64,000 bases of DNA from Superficieibacter sp. HKU1 (GTDB lineage Bacteria > Pseudomonadota > Gammaproteobacteria > Enterobacterales > Enterobacteriaceae), in NCBI RefSeq assembly GCF_029319185.1, contig NZ_CP119754.1:2976001-3040000 (forward strand), read 5' to 3'. The notes under the pieces were generated by a model. It was not told where the DNA came from, made no database searches, and saw only the letters and a program-made list of their open reading frames with translations. Shown piece by piece: positions 33,025-40,847 of this stretch. The translations under genes were made by a program, and so were the position numbers. How positions within the stretch are numbered: the stretch's first letter is position 1; each line of letters starts with the position of its first letter.

Positions 33025-34719
33025 TTAAGCGACTTTCGCTACCGTCTCCGCGTCCGGACGCTTCAGGAGCGCATAAGACAGCCCCGCCACCAGCGTACCG
33101 ATAACAATGGCCAGCAGGTAGCCGAGAACCGGGGTAATCGCTCCTGGGATCAACAGTACAAACAGACCACCGTGTGGTGCCATCAGTTTTGCGCCCACCG
33201 CCATGGAGATCGCACCGGTCACCGCGCCGCCAACGATACAGCACGGCAGGACACGCATCGGGTCGCGTGCGGCAAACGGAATCGCCCCTTCAGAGATAAA
33301 GCACAGCCCCAGAACCAGTGCCGCTTTACCGCCTTCACGCTGACCTTTATCAAACTTACGACCAGCCACCAGCGTTGCGACGCCCATCGCCAGCGGCGGA
33401 ACCATCCCGGCGGCCATGATGGCTGCCATCGGCGCATAAGTCTGCGTACTCAACAGGCCAACCCCGAACGCATAAGCTGCTTTGTTCACCGGGCCACCCA
33501 TATCCGTACACATCATGCCGCCAAGGATCGCACCCAGCAGAACCGCATTCGCTGTACCCATGTTTTGCAGCCATACGGTCAGCCATTGCAGGATACCCGA
33601 GACCGGTTTGCCGATCAGGTAAATCATCGCCAGACCCACAATCAGACTGGAGAACAGCGGAATGATCAGGATCGGCTTCAGCGCTTCCATACTCTGTGGC
33701 AGCTTCACTTTAGTGCTGATCAGTTTTGCCACATAGCCTGCCAGGAAGCCTGCGATAATCCCGCCGATAAAGCCAGAACCGCCGCTTACCGCCAGCATAC
33801 CGCCGATAAGACCCGGCGTCAGGCCCGGGCGGTCAGCGATGGAGAAGGCGATAAAGCCCGCCAGCACCGGCACCATCAGAGCGAAGGCTGATCCACCACC
33901 GATCTGCATCAGCGCAGCCGCCAGCGTATCTTTCACTTCAAAGGCTTTAATACCGAACGCGAAGGACAGCGCGATACACAGACCGCCCGCTACCACCATC
34001 GGCAGCATATACGACACACCGGTCAACAGATGGCGATAGGCTCCTGCGCTCTCTTTTTTCGTTTCGCTGCCTGCCGCCTGAGTCTGACCCGCAGGCTGAT
34101 ATGGACGAGCTTCGGCCTGTGCTTTATCCAGTTCCTGAGCGGTTTTCTTCAGCGCCAGTCCGGTAGAGGTACGGTACATCGGCTTACCGGCAAACTTCGC
34201 CAGATCGACTTCGATATCGGCCGCCACAATCACCAGGTCGGCCTGCGCCACTTCTTCCGGCGTAATCGCATTGCCTGCACCCACGGAGCCACGGGTTTCA
34301 ACTTTCACCCACCAGCCGCGTTTTTTCGCTTCGGTTTCAATCGCTTCTGCCGCCATAAAGGTGTGAGCAACACCGGTCGGACAGGCCGTCACCGCGACGA
34401 TGCGTTTCGGGCCTGCGGCGGTTGTGGATGCAGCAGGTGCAACGGCAGGCGCACTGTACGGGGTGGCCTGCGCTTTCGCTTCGCTCAGAAAGAGTTCCGC
34501 ATGAGCGACTGCGCGATTAATATCGCCAAGAAAAACCTGTTTACCGTTCAGCGCGCTGTCCGCAGGCAGGGCGTTTCCCAGAACGATCGCCAGTTCAGCG
34601 TCATTCGGATTATCGGTGATTTCAACATGTGCTTTTTGCGCCGCAGCACCCAGCAGAGTCTTCGCCATATAGGCGCGAGCCTGTCCGAGACCGGCGTCAA
34701 TAATCAGCAGCGTTTTCAT
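33025..34719 (-). CDS. fruA: FruA, fructose PTS permease EIIB'BC
   Basis: The product has 564 residues. Order: a degenerate EIIB' domain (1 to about 85), an Ala/Pro-rich linker, the active EIIB domain with phospho-acceptor Cys113 in VTACPTGVAHT, then EIIC with eight or more transmembrane segments (HLLTGVSYMLPMVVAGG; CTDMGGPVNKAAYA). It imports fructose and phosphorylates it to fructose 1-phosphate. The start at 34719 (MKTLLIIDAG) has GGAGAGG upstream. It is the last gene of fruBKA, 16 bases after fruK, and is controlled by Cra through the sites upstream of fruB. Confidence 0.97.
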   Translation of the reverse strand: MKTLLIIDAGLGQARAYMAKTLLGAAAQKAHVEITDNPNDAELAIVLGNALPADSALNGKQVFLGDINRAVAHAELFLSEAKAQATPYSAPAVAPAASTTAAGPKRIVAVTACPTGVAHTFMAAEAIETEAKKRGWWVKVETRGSVGAGNAITPEEVAQADLVIVAADIEVDLAKFAGKPMYRTSTGLALKKTAQELDKAQAEARPYQPAGQTQAAGSETKKESAGAYRHLLTGVSYMLPMVVAGGLCIALSFAFGIKAFEVKDTLAAALMQIGGGSAFALMVPVLAGFIAFSIADRPGLTPGLIGGMLAVSGGSGFIGGIIAGFLAGYVAKLISTKVKLPQSMEALKPILIIPLFSSLIVGLAMIYLIGKPVSGILQWLTVWLQNMGTANAVLLGAILGGMMCTDMGGPVNKAAYAFGVGLLSTQTYAPMAAIMAAGMVPPLAMGVATLVAGRKFDKGQREGGKAALVLGLCFISEGAIPFAARDPMRVLPCCIVGGAVTGAISMAVGAKLMAPHGGLFVLLIPGAITPVLGYLLAIVIGTLVAGLSYALLKRPDAETVAKVA

Positions 34720-34735
34720 TATGCCTCTCCTGCTG

Positions 34736-35674
34736 TTAATTAAAGGGTTGTAAGTCAACGCGCGCCATCATCGCGGCTAACTGGGTACGATCGGTAATGC
34801 CGACATTACTCTGACTGACAGCCAGTGCAGCAACCGCGGTCGCCAGACGTAATGTGTGTTCGCTGGATTCACGCATCAGCAAACCGTAAATCAGGCCACC
34901 AACCATGGAATCACCGGCACCCACGGTGCTGACAACCTCAACGGAAGGCGGTTTGGCGATCCATTCGCCGGAGGCGTTGACCCACAGTGCGCCTTCTGAA
35001 CCCAGCGAGATCACCACGTGAGCAATACCCTGCTCGCGCAGCGCGTGGGCCGCTTCAATCACATCTTTCAGTTCAGGCAGTTTGCGTCCCGCCCAGATTT
35101 CCAGCTCGCGACGGTTAGGCTTAACCAGCCACGGGGCCGCTTTCAGACCGGCAACCAGTGCTTCACGGCTGCTGTCGAAAATGATGCACGGGCACTGGCT
35201 GCGCAGACGCGTCATCCAGTCGGTAAAGGCTTCCGGGCTGACGCCGGTCGGCAGACTGCCGCTGACGCAAACCATATCAAACTGCCCCAGCCAGGTCAGG
35301 GAATCGGCGACAAAGCGCTCCCAGTCAGCAGGCGTAACCTCAAAACCGGAGAAGTTGAAGTCGGTAACTTCGCCGTCTTTTTCGGTCAGTTTAACGTTGA
35401 TGCGGGTACGCCCCTGCACCACCTGGAAACGGTTGGCGATGCCCAGTTCACTGAACAGCTGCTGAAAGCCGTCCTGGTTATCTTTTCCCAGGAAACCGCC
35501 CACGGTAACGTCAATGCCAAGATCCTTCAGCACTTTGGCGACGTTAATGCCCTTACCTGCGGCATGCAGGCCGGTCGTCCGCACCAGATTGACTTCACCA
35601 CGCTCAACTTCAGGCGTATAGCCGACCAGATCGTAGGCTGGATTTAGCGTGATTGTTGCGACGCGACGGCTCAT
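34736..35674 (-). CDS. fruK: FruK, 1-phosphofructokinase
   Basis: This 312-residue PfkB-family kinase turns fructose 1-phosphate into fructose 1,6-bisphosphate. The PfkB signatures are present: GLHAAGKGINVAKVLKDLG near the N-terminus and VSTVGAGDSMVGG, with the catalytic Asp, near residue 250. Its start overlaps the fruB stop by four bases (ATGA), indicating coupling. Fructose 1-phosphate, its substrate, is the inducer that releases Cra. Confidence 0.97.
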   Translation of the reverse strand: MSRRVATITLNPAYDLVGYTPEVERGEVNLVRTTGLHAAGKGINVAKVLKDLGIDVTVGGFLGKDNQDGFQQLFSELGIANRFQVVQGRTRINVKLTEKDGEVTDFNFSGFEVTPADWERFVADSLTWLGQFDMVCVSGSLPTGVSPEAFTDWMTRLRSQCPCIIFDSSREALVAGLKAAPWLVKPNRRELEIWAGRKLPELKDVIEAAHALREQGIAHVVISLGSEGALWVNASGEWIAKPPSVEVVSTVGAGDSMVGGLIYGLLMRESSEHTLRLATAVAALAVSQSNVGITDRTQLAAMMARVDLQPFN

Positions 35675-36804
35675 GCTGCGCCCTCCCCAAGACCGGCGGC
35701 AATCGCTGCGCCAATCGCGGTTAATGCTTGTTCAGCATCTTCGCCCTGAGCGGTAAAGCGCAGGCGATGGCCTTTTTTCACGCCCAGCGCGACCACTTTC
35801 ATCAGGCTGCGGCCGTTAGCGGGTTTACCGCTGCCGTCGAGGTTAGTCACGGTAATTTCGCTGTTAAATTGTTTGATGGTGTTGACCAGCATGGTACCCG
35901 GACGGGCATGAAGACCATGCTCGTTGCGCACCACGAATTCAGCGTTCAGCACATCGTCAGCCAGCGCATCGTCACTGGTCAGCAGCGCAAGCAGCGTGGC
36001 CGCATCGGCACTGAGCAGACGGTCAGCTTTATTGCTCAGCAGTAGCTGGCTCAGACGGTCCAGTACGGGTGTCGGCTGGGAATCGGCCATGGCGACGGTA
36101 ACCAATAGCGAGGCGGCCTGACCGTCAACGTCAAAACCTGAAGAGGCACGACTCACCGCGATAGCACTGCGCAGGTTGCCTTCAGCACTGTCGTTCAGCC
36201 AGATACCCTGCCCGAGGTTCAGCGGTTTCTGTGTAATGGCGTGAGTAACAAAGGCCGCATCTACTGCACCTGCTTCTTTCAGACGGCCGGCATTCAGCGC
36301 CTGTAACGTCACCAGATCGCTGGCAGCAATGTCCAGCGTCAGCGTTTCGTTATCAAGCTTCAGCATTTCGCTCTGCTTTTCGCCCATCAGCAGCGCGCGC
36401 AGCTCTTCAGCCGTGGTTGCGGTCTTAAGCTGTTCCGCAACGGAATCATCGCTTAAGACATGAGTCAGCTGACGCAACAGTCCAAGGTGTTCATCGGAAC
36501 TGGCGGCGATACCAATCGCTACATAGGCCGTCTGCCCTTCGCCCCAGGTAACACCCTGCGGAAATTGATAGACCTGGACGCCTGTTTTCAGCACCTGATC
36601 GCGGGTATCCGTAGTGCCGTGAGGGATTGCAATACCATTGCCGAGAAAAGTGGAGGTCTGCTGCTCGCGAGCCAGCATACCGTTGACGTAGCCATCGGCC
36701 ACATTACCGGCCTGCACGAGTGCGGCGGCAACCTGACGAATGGCCTCTTCTTTATTCCCTGCCTGTTGGCCGGGATGAATATCCTGCACAGATAACTGGA
36801 ACAT
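35671..36804 (-). CDS. fruB: FruB, fructose PTS diphosphoryl transfer protein (EIIA-M-HPr)
   Basis: The product has 377 residues. The N-terminal EIIA-fru domain has its phospho-acceptor His62 in GNGIAIPHGTTDTR. A central M domain covers about 150-280, and the C-terminal HPr-like (FPr) domain has His299 in NEHGLHARPG. It passes phosphate from Enzyme I to FruA, bypassing HPr. It is the first gene of fruBKA, and two Cra operators lie directly upstream. Confidence 0.97.
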   Translation of the reverse strand: MFQLSVQDIHPGQQAGNKEEAIRQVAAALVQAGNVADGYVNGMLAREQQTSTFLGNGIAIPHGTTDTRDQVLKTGVQVYQFPQGVTWGEGQTAYVAIGIAASSDEHLGLLRQLTHVLSDDSVAEQLKTATTAEELRALLMGEKQSEMLKLDNETLTLDIAASDLVTLQALNAGRLKEAGAVDAAFVTHAITQKPLNLGQGIWLNDSAEGNLRSAIAVSRASSGFDVDGQAASLLVTVAMADSQPTPVLDRLSQLLLSNKADRLLSADAATLLALLTSDDALADDVLNAEFVVRNEHGLHARPGTMLVNTIKQFNSEITVTNLDGSGKPANGRSLMKVVALGVKKGHRLRFTAQGEDAEQALTAIGAAIAAGLGEGAA

Positions 36805-36824
36805 GGGTCTCCTCTCCGCTGAAT

Positions 36825-36836
36825 TGAATCGTTTCA
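36825..36836 (-). promoter_or_regulatory. Cra (FruR) operator O1 of fruBKA
   Basis: TGAATCGTTTCA fits the Cra consensus TGAAWCGNTTCA apart from orientation. It lies 21 bases before the fruB start, at about +1 of a promoter with -10 CATAGT (36845 down to 36840). Binding here would block transcription until fructose 1-phosphate releases Cra. Confidence 0.82.
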
Positions 36837-36890
36837 GCTACTATGAGAAAAAATGCGCCATCCCGGTTACGGCTAATGGAAAGATGACGC

Positions 36891-36902
36891 TGAAACGTTT
36901 CA
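36891..36902. promoter_or_regulatory. Cra (FruR) operator O2, between fruB and setB
   Basis: TGAAACGTTTCA is a perfect 12-base palindrome and an ideal Cra site. It is about 55 bases upstream of O1, as in the E. coli fru promoter, and about 45 bases before the -10 of the setB-side promoter, so it could influence both directions. Confidence 0.85.
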
Positions 36903-36918
36903 AGGAGTCTGGTACTTT

Positions 36919-36947
36919 CCGACAATTCCTGCAAGAGATGTTATGAT
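36919..36947 (+). promoter_or_regulatory. Putative setB promoter
   Basis: CCGACA (36919-36924), a 17-base spacer and TATGAT (36942-36947) predict a start near 36954 and a leader of about 220 bases before setB. The 368-base gap 36805-37172 otherwise holds the two Cra sites and a weakly supported 50-codon ORF described under findings. Confidence 0.5.
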
Positions 36948-37172
36948 CTGGATGACAAAATTTAGAGGTACAGCACATTTTATTGTCTGTCACCTCGTCA
37001 TTGCTGAAGTTTGCTGGCGTTGTTTTATGGCTGTTTCAGCTCGTTCAGCAGCAATGTCAATGAGTCTGAAAACCTGTTTTGATTTATCGTGCCTGTTTTG
37101 ATTTAACTCACTGTTTATTTTACCTCAGGCGGCGTAAACTCCCGCGTCACTCCATTACGCTTAAAAAATTCG

Positions 37173-38354
37173 ATGCAAACTAACCCTGCCGCCGCGTCGC
37201 CGCGCGCCTTTGATTTCACCTCCGCGTCCTTTCTGATCGTTGCCTTTCTGACCGGTATCGCTGGCGCACTGCAAACCCCGACGCTCAGCCTGTTTTTAAC
37301 CAACGAAGTACATGCACGTCCGGCAATGGTGGGGTTCTTTTTCACCGGCAGCGCCGTTATTGGCATTCTGGTAAGTCAGTTTTTAGCCGGGCGTTCAGAT
37401 CGTAAAGGCGATCGTAAAAGCCTGATCGTATTTTGCTGCGTGCTTGGCGTACTGGCATGCGTGCTATTCGCCTGGAACCGTAATTATTTCATCCTGCTGT
37501 TTATCGGCGTGTTTCTGAGTAGTTTTGGCTCCACGTCCAACCCGCAGATGTTTGCTCTGGCCCGTGAACATGCTGACCGTACCGGGCGGGAAGCGGTCAT
37601 GTTCAGCTCTATCCTGCGTGCGCAGGTCTCGCTGGCCTGGGTCATTGGCCCGCCGCTGGCTTATGCCCTGGCGATGGGGTTTGGTTTTACCGTGATGTAT
37701 CTCAGCGCCGCCGTCGCCTTTGTGGTTTGCGGCGTCATGGTCTGGTTGTTCTTACCCACCATGCCGAAGCTGAATGCCACCGCCTCCGGCAGTATTGAGG
37801 CCCCTCGCCGTAACCGTCGCGATGCGCTATTGCTGTTCGTGATTTGCACGCTGATGTGGGGCACGAATAGCCTTTACATCATCAATATGCCGCTGTTTAT
37901 CATCAATGAACTGCATCTGCCGGAAAAACTCGCGGGGTTAATGATGGGGACCGCCGCGGGTCTTGAGATCCCGACGATGTTGATTGCCGGATACTACGCG
38001 AAGCGCTTTGGTAAACGCTTTTTGATGCGTATCGCCATTGTCGCTGGCTTACTGTTTTATGTCGGCATGCTGACCGTCCACACGCCTGCCCTGCTGCTGG
38101 CCATGCAATTGCTGAACGCCATTTACATTGGCATTCTGGCGGGCATTGGCATGCTTTATTTTCAGGATTTGATGCCCGGTCAGGCTGGTTCAGCGACCAC
38201 GCTTTACAGCAATACCACCCGCGTCGGCTGGATTATTGCCGGATCGCTGGCAGGCGTGGTGGCCGAGCTGTGGAGTTATCATGCGGTATTCTGGATTGCG
38301 CTGGTCATGTGCGTGGCCGGTTTCGCCTGCCTGATGCGTATCAAAGACGTTTAG
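37173..38354 (+). CDS. setB: SetB, sugar efflux transporter (MFS)
   Basis: The product has 393 residues, the same length as E. coli SetB, with 12 hydrophobic segments and the MFS motif GRSDRKGDRKSL in the loop after the second helix. It aligns throughout (TGIAGALQTPTLSLFLTNEVHARPAMVGFFFTGSAV). SET-family proteins export lactose, glucose and related sugars or analogues. It is convergent with yeiW, overlapping its end by four bases. Confidence 0.95.
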   Translation: MQTNPAAASPRAFDFTSASFLIVAFLTGIAGALQTPTLSLFLTNEVHARPAMVGFFFTGSAVIGILVSQFLAGRSDRKGDRKSLIVFCCVLGVLACVLFAWNRNYFILLFIGVFLSSFGSTSNPQMFALAREHADRTGREAVMFSSILRAQVSLAWVIGPPLAYALAMGFGFTVMYLSAAVAFVVCGVMVWLFLPTMPKLNATASGSIEAPRRNRRDALLLFVICTLMWGTNSLYIINMPLFIINELHLPEKLAGLMMGTAAGLEIPTMLIAGYYAKRFGKRFLMRIAIVAGLLFYVGMLTVHTPALLLAMQLLNAIYIGILAGIGMLYFQDLMPGQAGSATTLYSNTTRVGWIIAGSLAGVVAELWSYHAVFWIALVMCVAGFACLMRIKDV

Positions 38355-38605
38355 GGCGCGGTCAGCGTTTCCAGCGTGATGAGATAGGTCATTGCCTGGT
38401 CGCGACTCTCACCGCACATGTCAGCCGAGGGTTGCAGGCTGGCGCAGACGCTGGGCCGCAGCGGCGAGGTAAAAATTTTGCAGCGTAAATGCTCATCAAG
38501 CTGAATACAGGGCGTATTTGCGGGCTTGCCGTCCGGCATGCCGGGGATCGGACTGGAGATAGATGGTGCTGTGCAACAGGCACCGCAGTCCGCACGACAT
38601 GGCAT
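38351..38605 (-). CDS. yeiW: YeiW, small YkgJ-family cysteine cluster protein
   Basis: This 84-residue protein has a zinc/iron-chelating (YkgJ/UPF0153) cysteine pattern: C-x-x-CGACC near the N-terminus (MPCRADCGACCTAP), then C32, C42 and C53 (TPCIQLDEHLRCKIF; SVCASL) and C63 (MCGES). It is homologous to E. coli YeiW; no function is established. It is encoded opposite the end of setB. Confidence 0.88.
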   Translation of the reverse strand: MPCRADCGACCTAPSISSPIPGMPDGKPANTPCIQLDEHLRCKIFTSPLRPSVCASLQPSADMCGESRDQAMTYLITLETLTAP

Positions 38606-38754
38606 AAATACTCTCTTTGTGAGCAGGTAAGAGATCGCACAGTATCATCTCTTGCGTACCGATAGCAAAACCCTGCAAATCCACTTGCCTGAATGCCCCG
38701 GCGCGAGTACCTTGACGCGATATTTTCGACATCTCCGTAAACAGGATTATTGCA

Positions 38755-39327
38755 ATGCCAAGAGCGAATGAAATTAAAAAAGGTATGGTGCTGAATTACA
38801 ACGGCAAGCTGCTGATTGTTAAGAATATCGATATTCAGTCACCCAGCGCCCGTGGCGCAGCAACGCTGTATAAAATGCGCTTCTCCGATGTTCGTACCGG
38901 TCTGAAGGTGGAAGAGCGTTTTAAAGGCGATGATATTCTGGATACCGTAACGCTGACGCGCCGTTTCGTCGACTTCTCTTACGTCGACGGCAACGAGTAT
39001 GTGTTTATGGATAAAGAAGACTACACCCCTTATACCTTTACTAAAGATCAGATTGAAGACGAGCTGCAGTTCATCCCTGAAGGTGGCATGCCGGATATGC
39101 AGGTGTTAACGTGGGACGGTCAGCTTCTGGCGCTGGAACTGCCGCAGACCGTAGACCTGGAAATCGTGGAAACCGCGCCGGGCATCAAAGGTGCTTCTGC
39201 CAGTTCACGTACCAAACCGGCGACAATGTCGACGGGTCTGGTGGTTCAGGTGCCGGAATATCTGACGACCGGTGAGAAAATCCGCATTCATATTGAAGAA
39301 TGCCGCTATATGGGTCGCGCTGACTAA
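38755..39327 (+). CDS. efpL: EfpL (YeiP), elongation factor P-like protein
   Basis: This 190-residue EF-P paralogue has a KOW-like N-terminal domain followed by two OB domains (EF-P middle, then C-terminal with VQVPEYLTTGEKIRIHIEE). The tip loop carries Arg33 in SPSARGAATLYK, where EF-P has its modified Lys. It binds stalled ribosomes and helps peptide-bond formation at proline-type stalls; this is knowledge of E. coli EfpL. A strong hairpin terminator follows. Confidence 0.95.
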   Translation: MPRANEIKKGMVLNYNGKLLIVKNIDIQSPSARGAATLYKMRFSDVRTGLKVEERFKGDDILDTVTLTRRFVDFSYVDGNEYVFMDKEDYTPYTFTKDQIEDELQFIPEGGMPDMQVLTWDGQLLALELPQTVDLEIVETAPGIKGASASSRTKPATMSTGLVVQVPEYLTTGEKIRIHIEECRYMGRAD

Positions 39328-39359
39328 GCGATTTAACGGAGCCGGTGGGTTTGCAATTT

Positions 39360-39391
39360 GTAGGCTGGGTAAGGCGAAGCCGCCACCCGGC
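39360..39391. repeat. Single REP-type palindrome
   Basis: This copy, GTAGGCTGGGTAAGGCG ... CCGCCACCCGGC, is the reverse orientation of the unit at 32855-32886. It lies between efpL and uxuA, just before the efpL terminator. Confidence 0.8.
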
Positions 39392-39410
39392 AACGCGACT
39401 TCACAACCTA

Positions 39411-39445
39411 ACGCGATAACGACCCATGCCGTTATCGCGTTTTTT
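39411..39445 (+). terminator. Intrinsic terminator of efpL
   Basis: A perfect 11-bp stem (ACGCGATAACG 39411-39421, CGTTATCGCGT 39430-39440) is followed by six T residues on the plus strand. It ends the efpL transcript and is also the first structure met after uxuA from the other side. Confidence 0.88.
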
Positions 39446-39450
39446 ATGGC

Positions 39451-40641
39451 TTACAGCAGTTCAGGGAACAGCGTCTGCTTCAGCGCCAGCTCGACGCCGC
39501 GCACTTCCGCCATCCCTTTCAAACGACCAATAGCGGAATAACCCGGATTGGTCTTCTTACGCAGATCGTCAAGCATCTGATGGCCGTGGTCCGGGCGGAA
39601 CGGGATCGGGCGCAGGTCCCCTGCTTTCTTACGCCGCAACTCCTCAGTCAGCACCGCTTTCACTACGGCGACCATATCCACATCGCCCTGCAAATGCGCC
39701 CCTTCATGGAACGTTTTAGGATTTTCTTCCCGGCAGGTGGATCGCAGATGGGTAAAGTGAATGCGATCGCCAAAGGTTTCCACCATCCGCACCAGATCGT
39801 TATCAGCACGCACGCCGTAAGAGCCGGTACACATGGTAAAACCGTTGTTGATGCTGTCAACGGTCTCTTTCAGCCACTGCATATCTTCAATGGTGGAAAC
39901 AATGCGCGGCAGTCCGAGAATGGGACGCGGCGGATCGTCAGGATGCACCGCCAGGCGGACACCCACTTCTTCGGCCACAGCGACAATCGCCCGCAGGAAA
40001 TACGCCATATTCTCGCGCAGCTGCGCTTTATCAATATGATCATATTCAGCCAGTCGCGCACGAAACTGATCGAGGGTATATCCCTCTTCCGCGCCCGGCA
40101 AACCGGCAATAATATTGCGCGTCAGCTTTTCAATATCATCGGCGCTCATGGCGTTAAAATAGGCCTGCGCCTGCTGCTGTTCCTGCTCGCTATAATCGGC
40201 TTTGGCACCGTCACGCTTAAGAATGTGCAATTCAAAGGCGGCAAATGCGATGTGATCAAACCGCAGCGCTTTGGAGCCGTCCGGCAGCGTGTATTCGAGA
40301 TCGGTCCGCGTCCAGTCCAGAATGGGCATAAAGTTGTAGCACACGGTATCAATGCCGCAGGCGGCCAGGTTACGGATGCTCTGCTGATAATTGGCAATCC
40401 AGGTATCGTACTGTCCGGAATGGGTTTTGATCTCTTCATGCACCGGAATGCTCTCGACCACGGACCAGGTTAATCCTTTTTCTGCCAGCAGCGCCTGACG
40501 CTGTTTAATTTCTTCTACCGGCCAGACCTGACCGTTAGGAATGTGGTGTAATGCAGTGACTACGCCCGTTGCGCCAGCCTGACGCACATCATCTAAAGAG
40601 ACCGGATCGTTCGGCCCATACCAACGCCAGGTTTGCTCCAT
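39451..40641 (-). CDS. uxuA: UxuA, mannonate dehydratase
   Basis: This 396-residue enzyme dehydrates D-mannonate to 2-keto-3-deoxygluconate in hexuronate catabolism. It aligns with E. coli UxuA end to end (MEQTWRWYGPNDPVSLDDV; VCYNFMPILDWTRTDLEY; AVHPDDPPRPILGLPRIVST; RPDHGHQMLDDL), including the metal-binding His and Cys-bearing stretches. In E. coli uxuA sits elsewhere, in uxuAB; here it is divergent from yeiQ. A UxuR/ExuR-like operator lies just upstream of the ATG. Confidence 0.95.
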   Translation of the reverse strand: MEQTWRWYGPNDPVSLDDVRQAGATGVVTALHHIPNGQVWPVEEIKQRQALLAEKGLTWSVVESIPVHEEIKTHSGQYDTWIANYQQSIRNLAACGIDTVCYNFMPILDWTRTDLEYTLPDGSKALRFDHIAFAAFELHILKRDGAKADYSEQEQQQAQAYFNAMSADDIEKLTRNIIAGLPGAEEGYTLDQFRARLAEYDHIDKAQLRENMAYFLRAIVAVAEEVGVRLAVHPDDPPRPILGLPRIVSTIEDMQWLKETVDSINNGFTMCTGSYGVRADNDLVRMVETFGDRIHFTHLRSTCREENPKTFHEGAHLQGDVDMVAVVKAVLTEELRRKKAGDLRPIPFRPDHGHQMLDDLRKKTNPGYSAIGRLKGMAEVRGVELALKQTLFPELL

Positions 40642-40656
40642 CGCCTCACCCTCTTA

Positions 40657-40672
40657 AGTTGTTATACCAATT
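40657..40672 (-). promoter_or_regulatory. UxuR/ExuR-like operator before uxuA
   Basis: AGTTGTTATACCAATT matches the palindrome AATTGGTATACCAATT at 14 of 16 positions, including the whole right half. It begins 16 bases upstream of the uxuA start, where a repressor would block transcription. The consensus is recalled from hexuronate regulons. Confidence 0.55.
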
Positions 40673-40738
40673 AAAACCATGCGAATGATGACTACCATAC
40701 ATGTTTCCCTGAGACCGTCAATTTACACGCCATCATTG

Positions 40739-40754
40739 ATTGATCCAGCTCACA
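40739..40754. promoter_or_regulatory. Possible CRP box between uxuA and yeiQ
   Basis: ATTGATCCAGCTCACA has a perfect right half (TCACA) and three of five matches on the left to TGTGA-N6-TCACA. It lies 94-109 bases from either start codon, a good place to activate both divergent hexuronate genes. The assignment is by inspection. Confidence 0.45.
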
Positions 40755-40847
40755 ATCCCCGGATTTATAAGGCACACCAATTCAATTTGCTGTCATATAA
40801 CTTTACAATGGTATTTGTTAAACTTTAGTTAACCGAGTGTGCCAATA

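Noticed and set aside
40801..40820. Second UxuR/ExuR operator in front of yeiQ
   Set aside because: Only one half (TGGTAT) matches; the other half does not, so it is not listed as a site.
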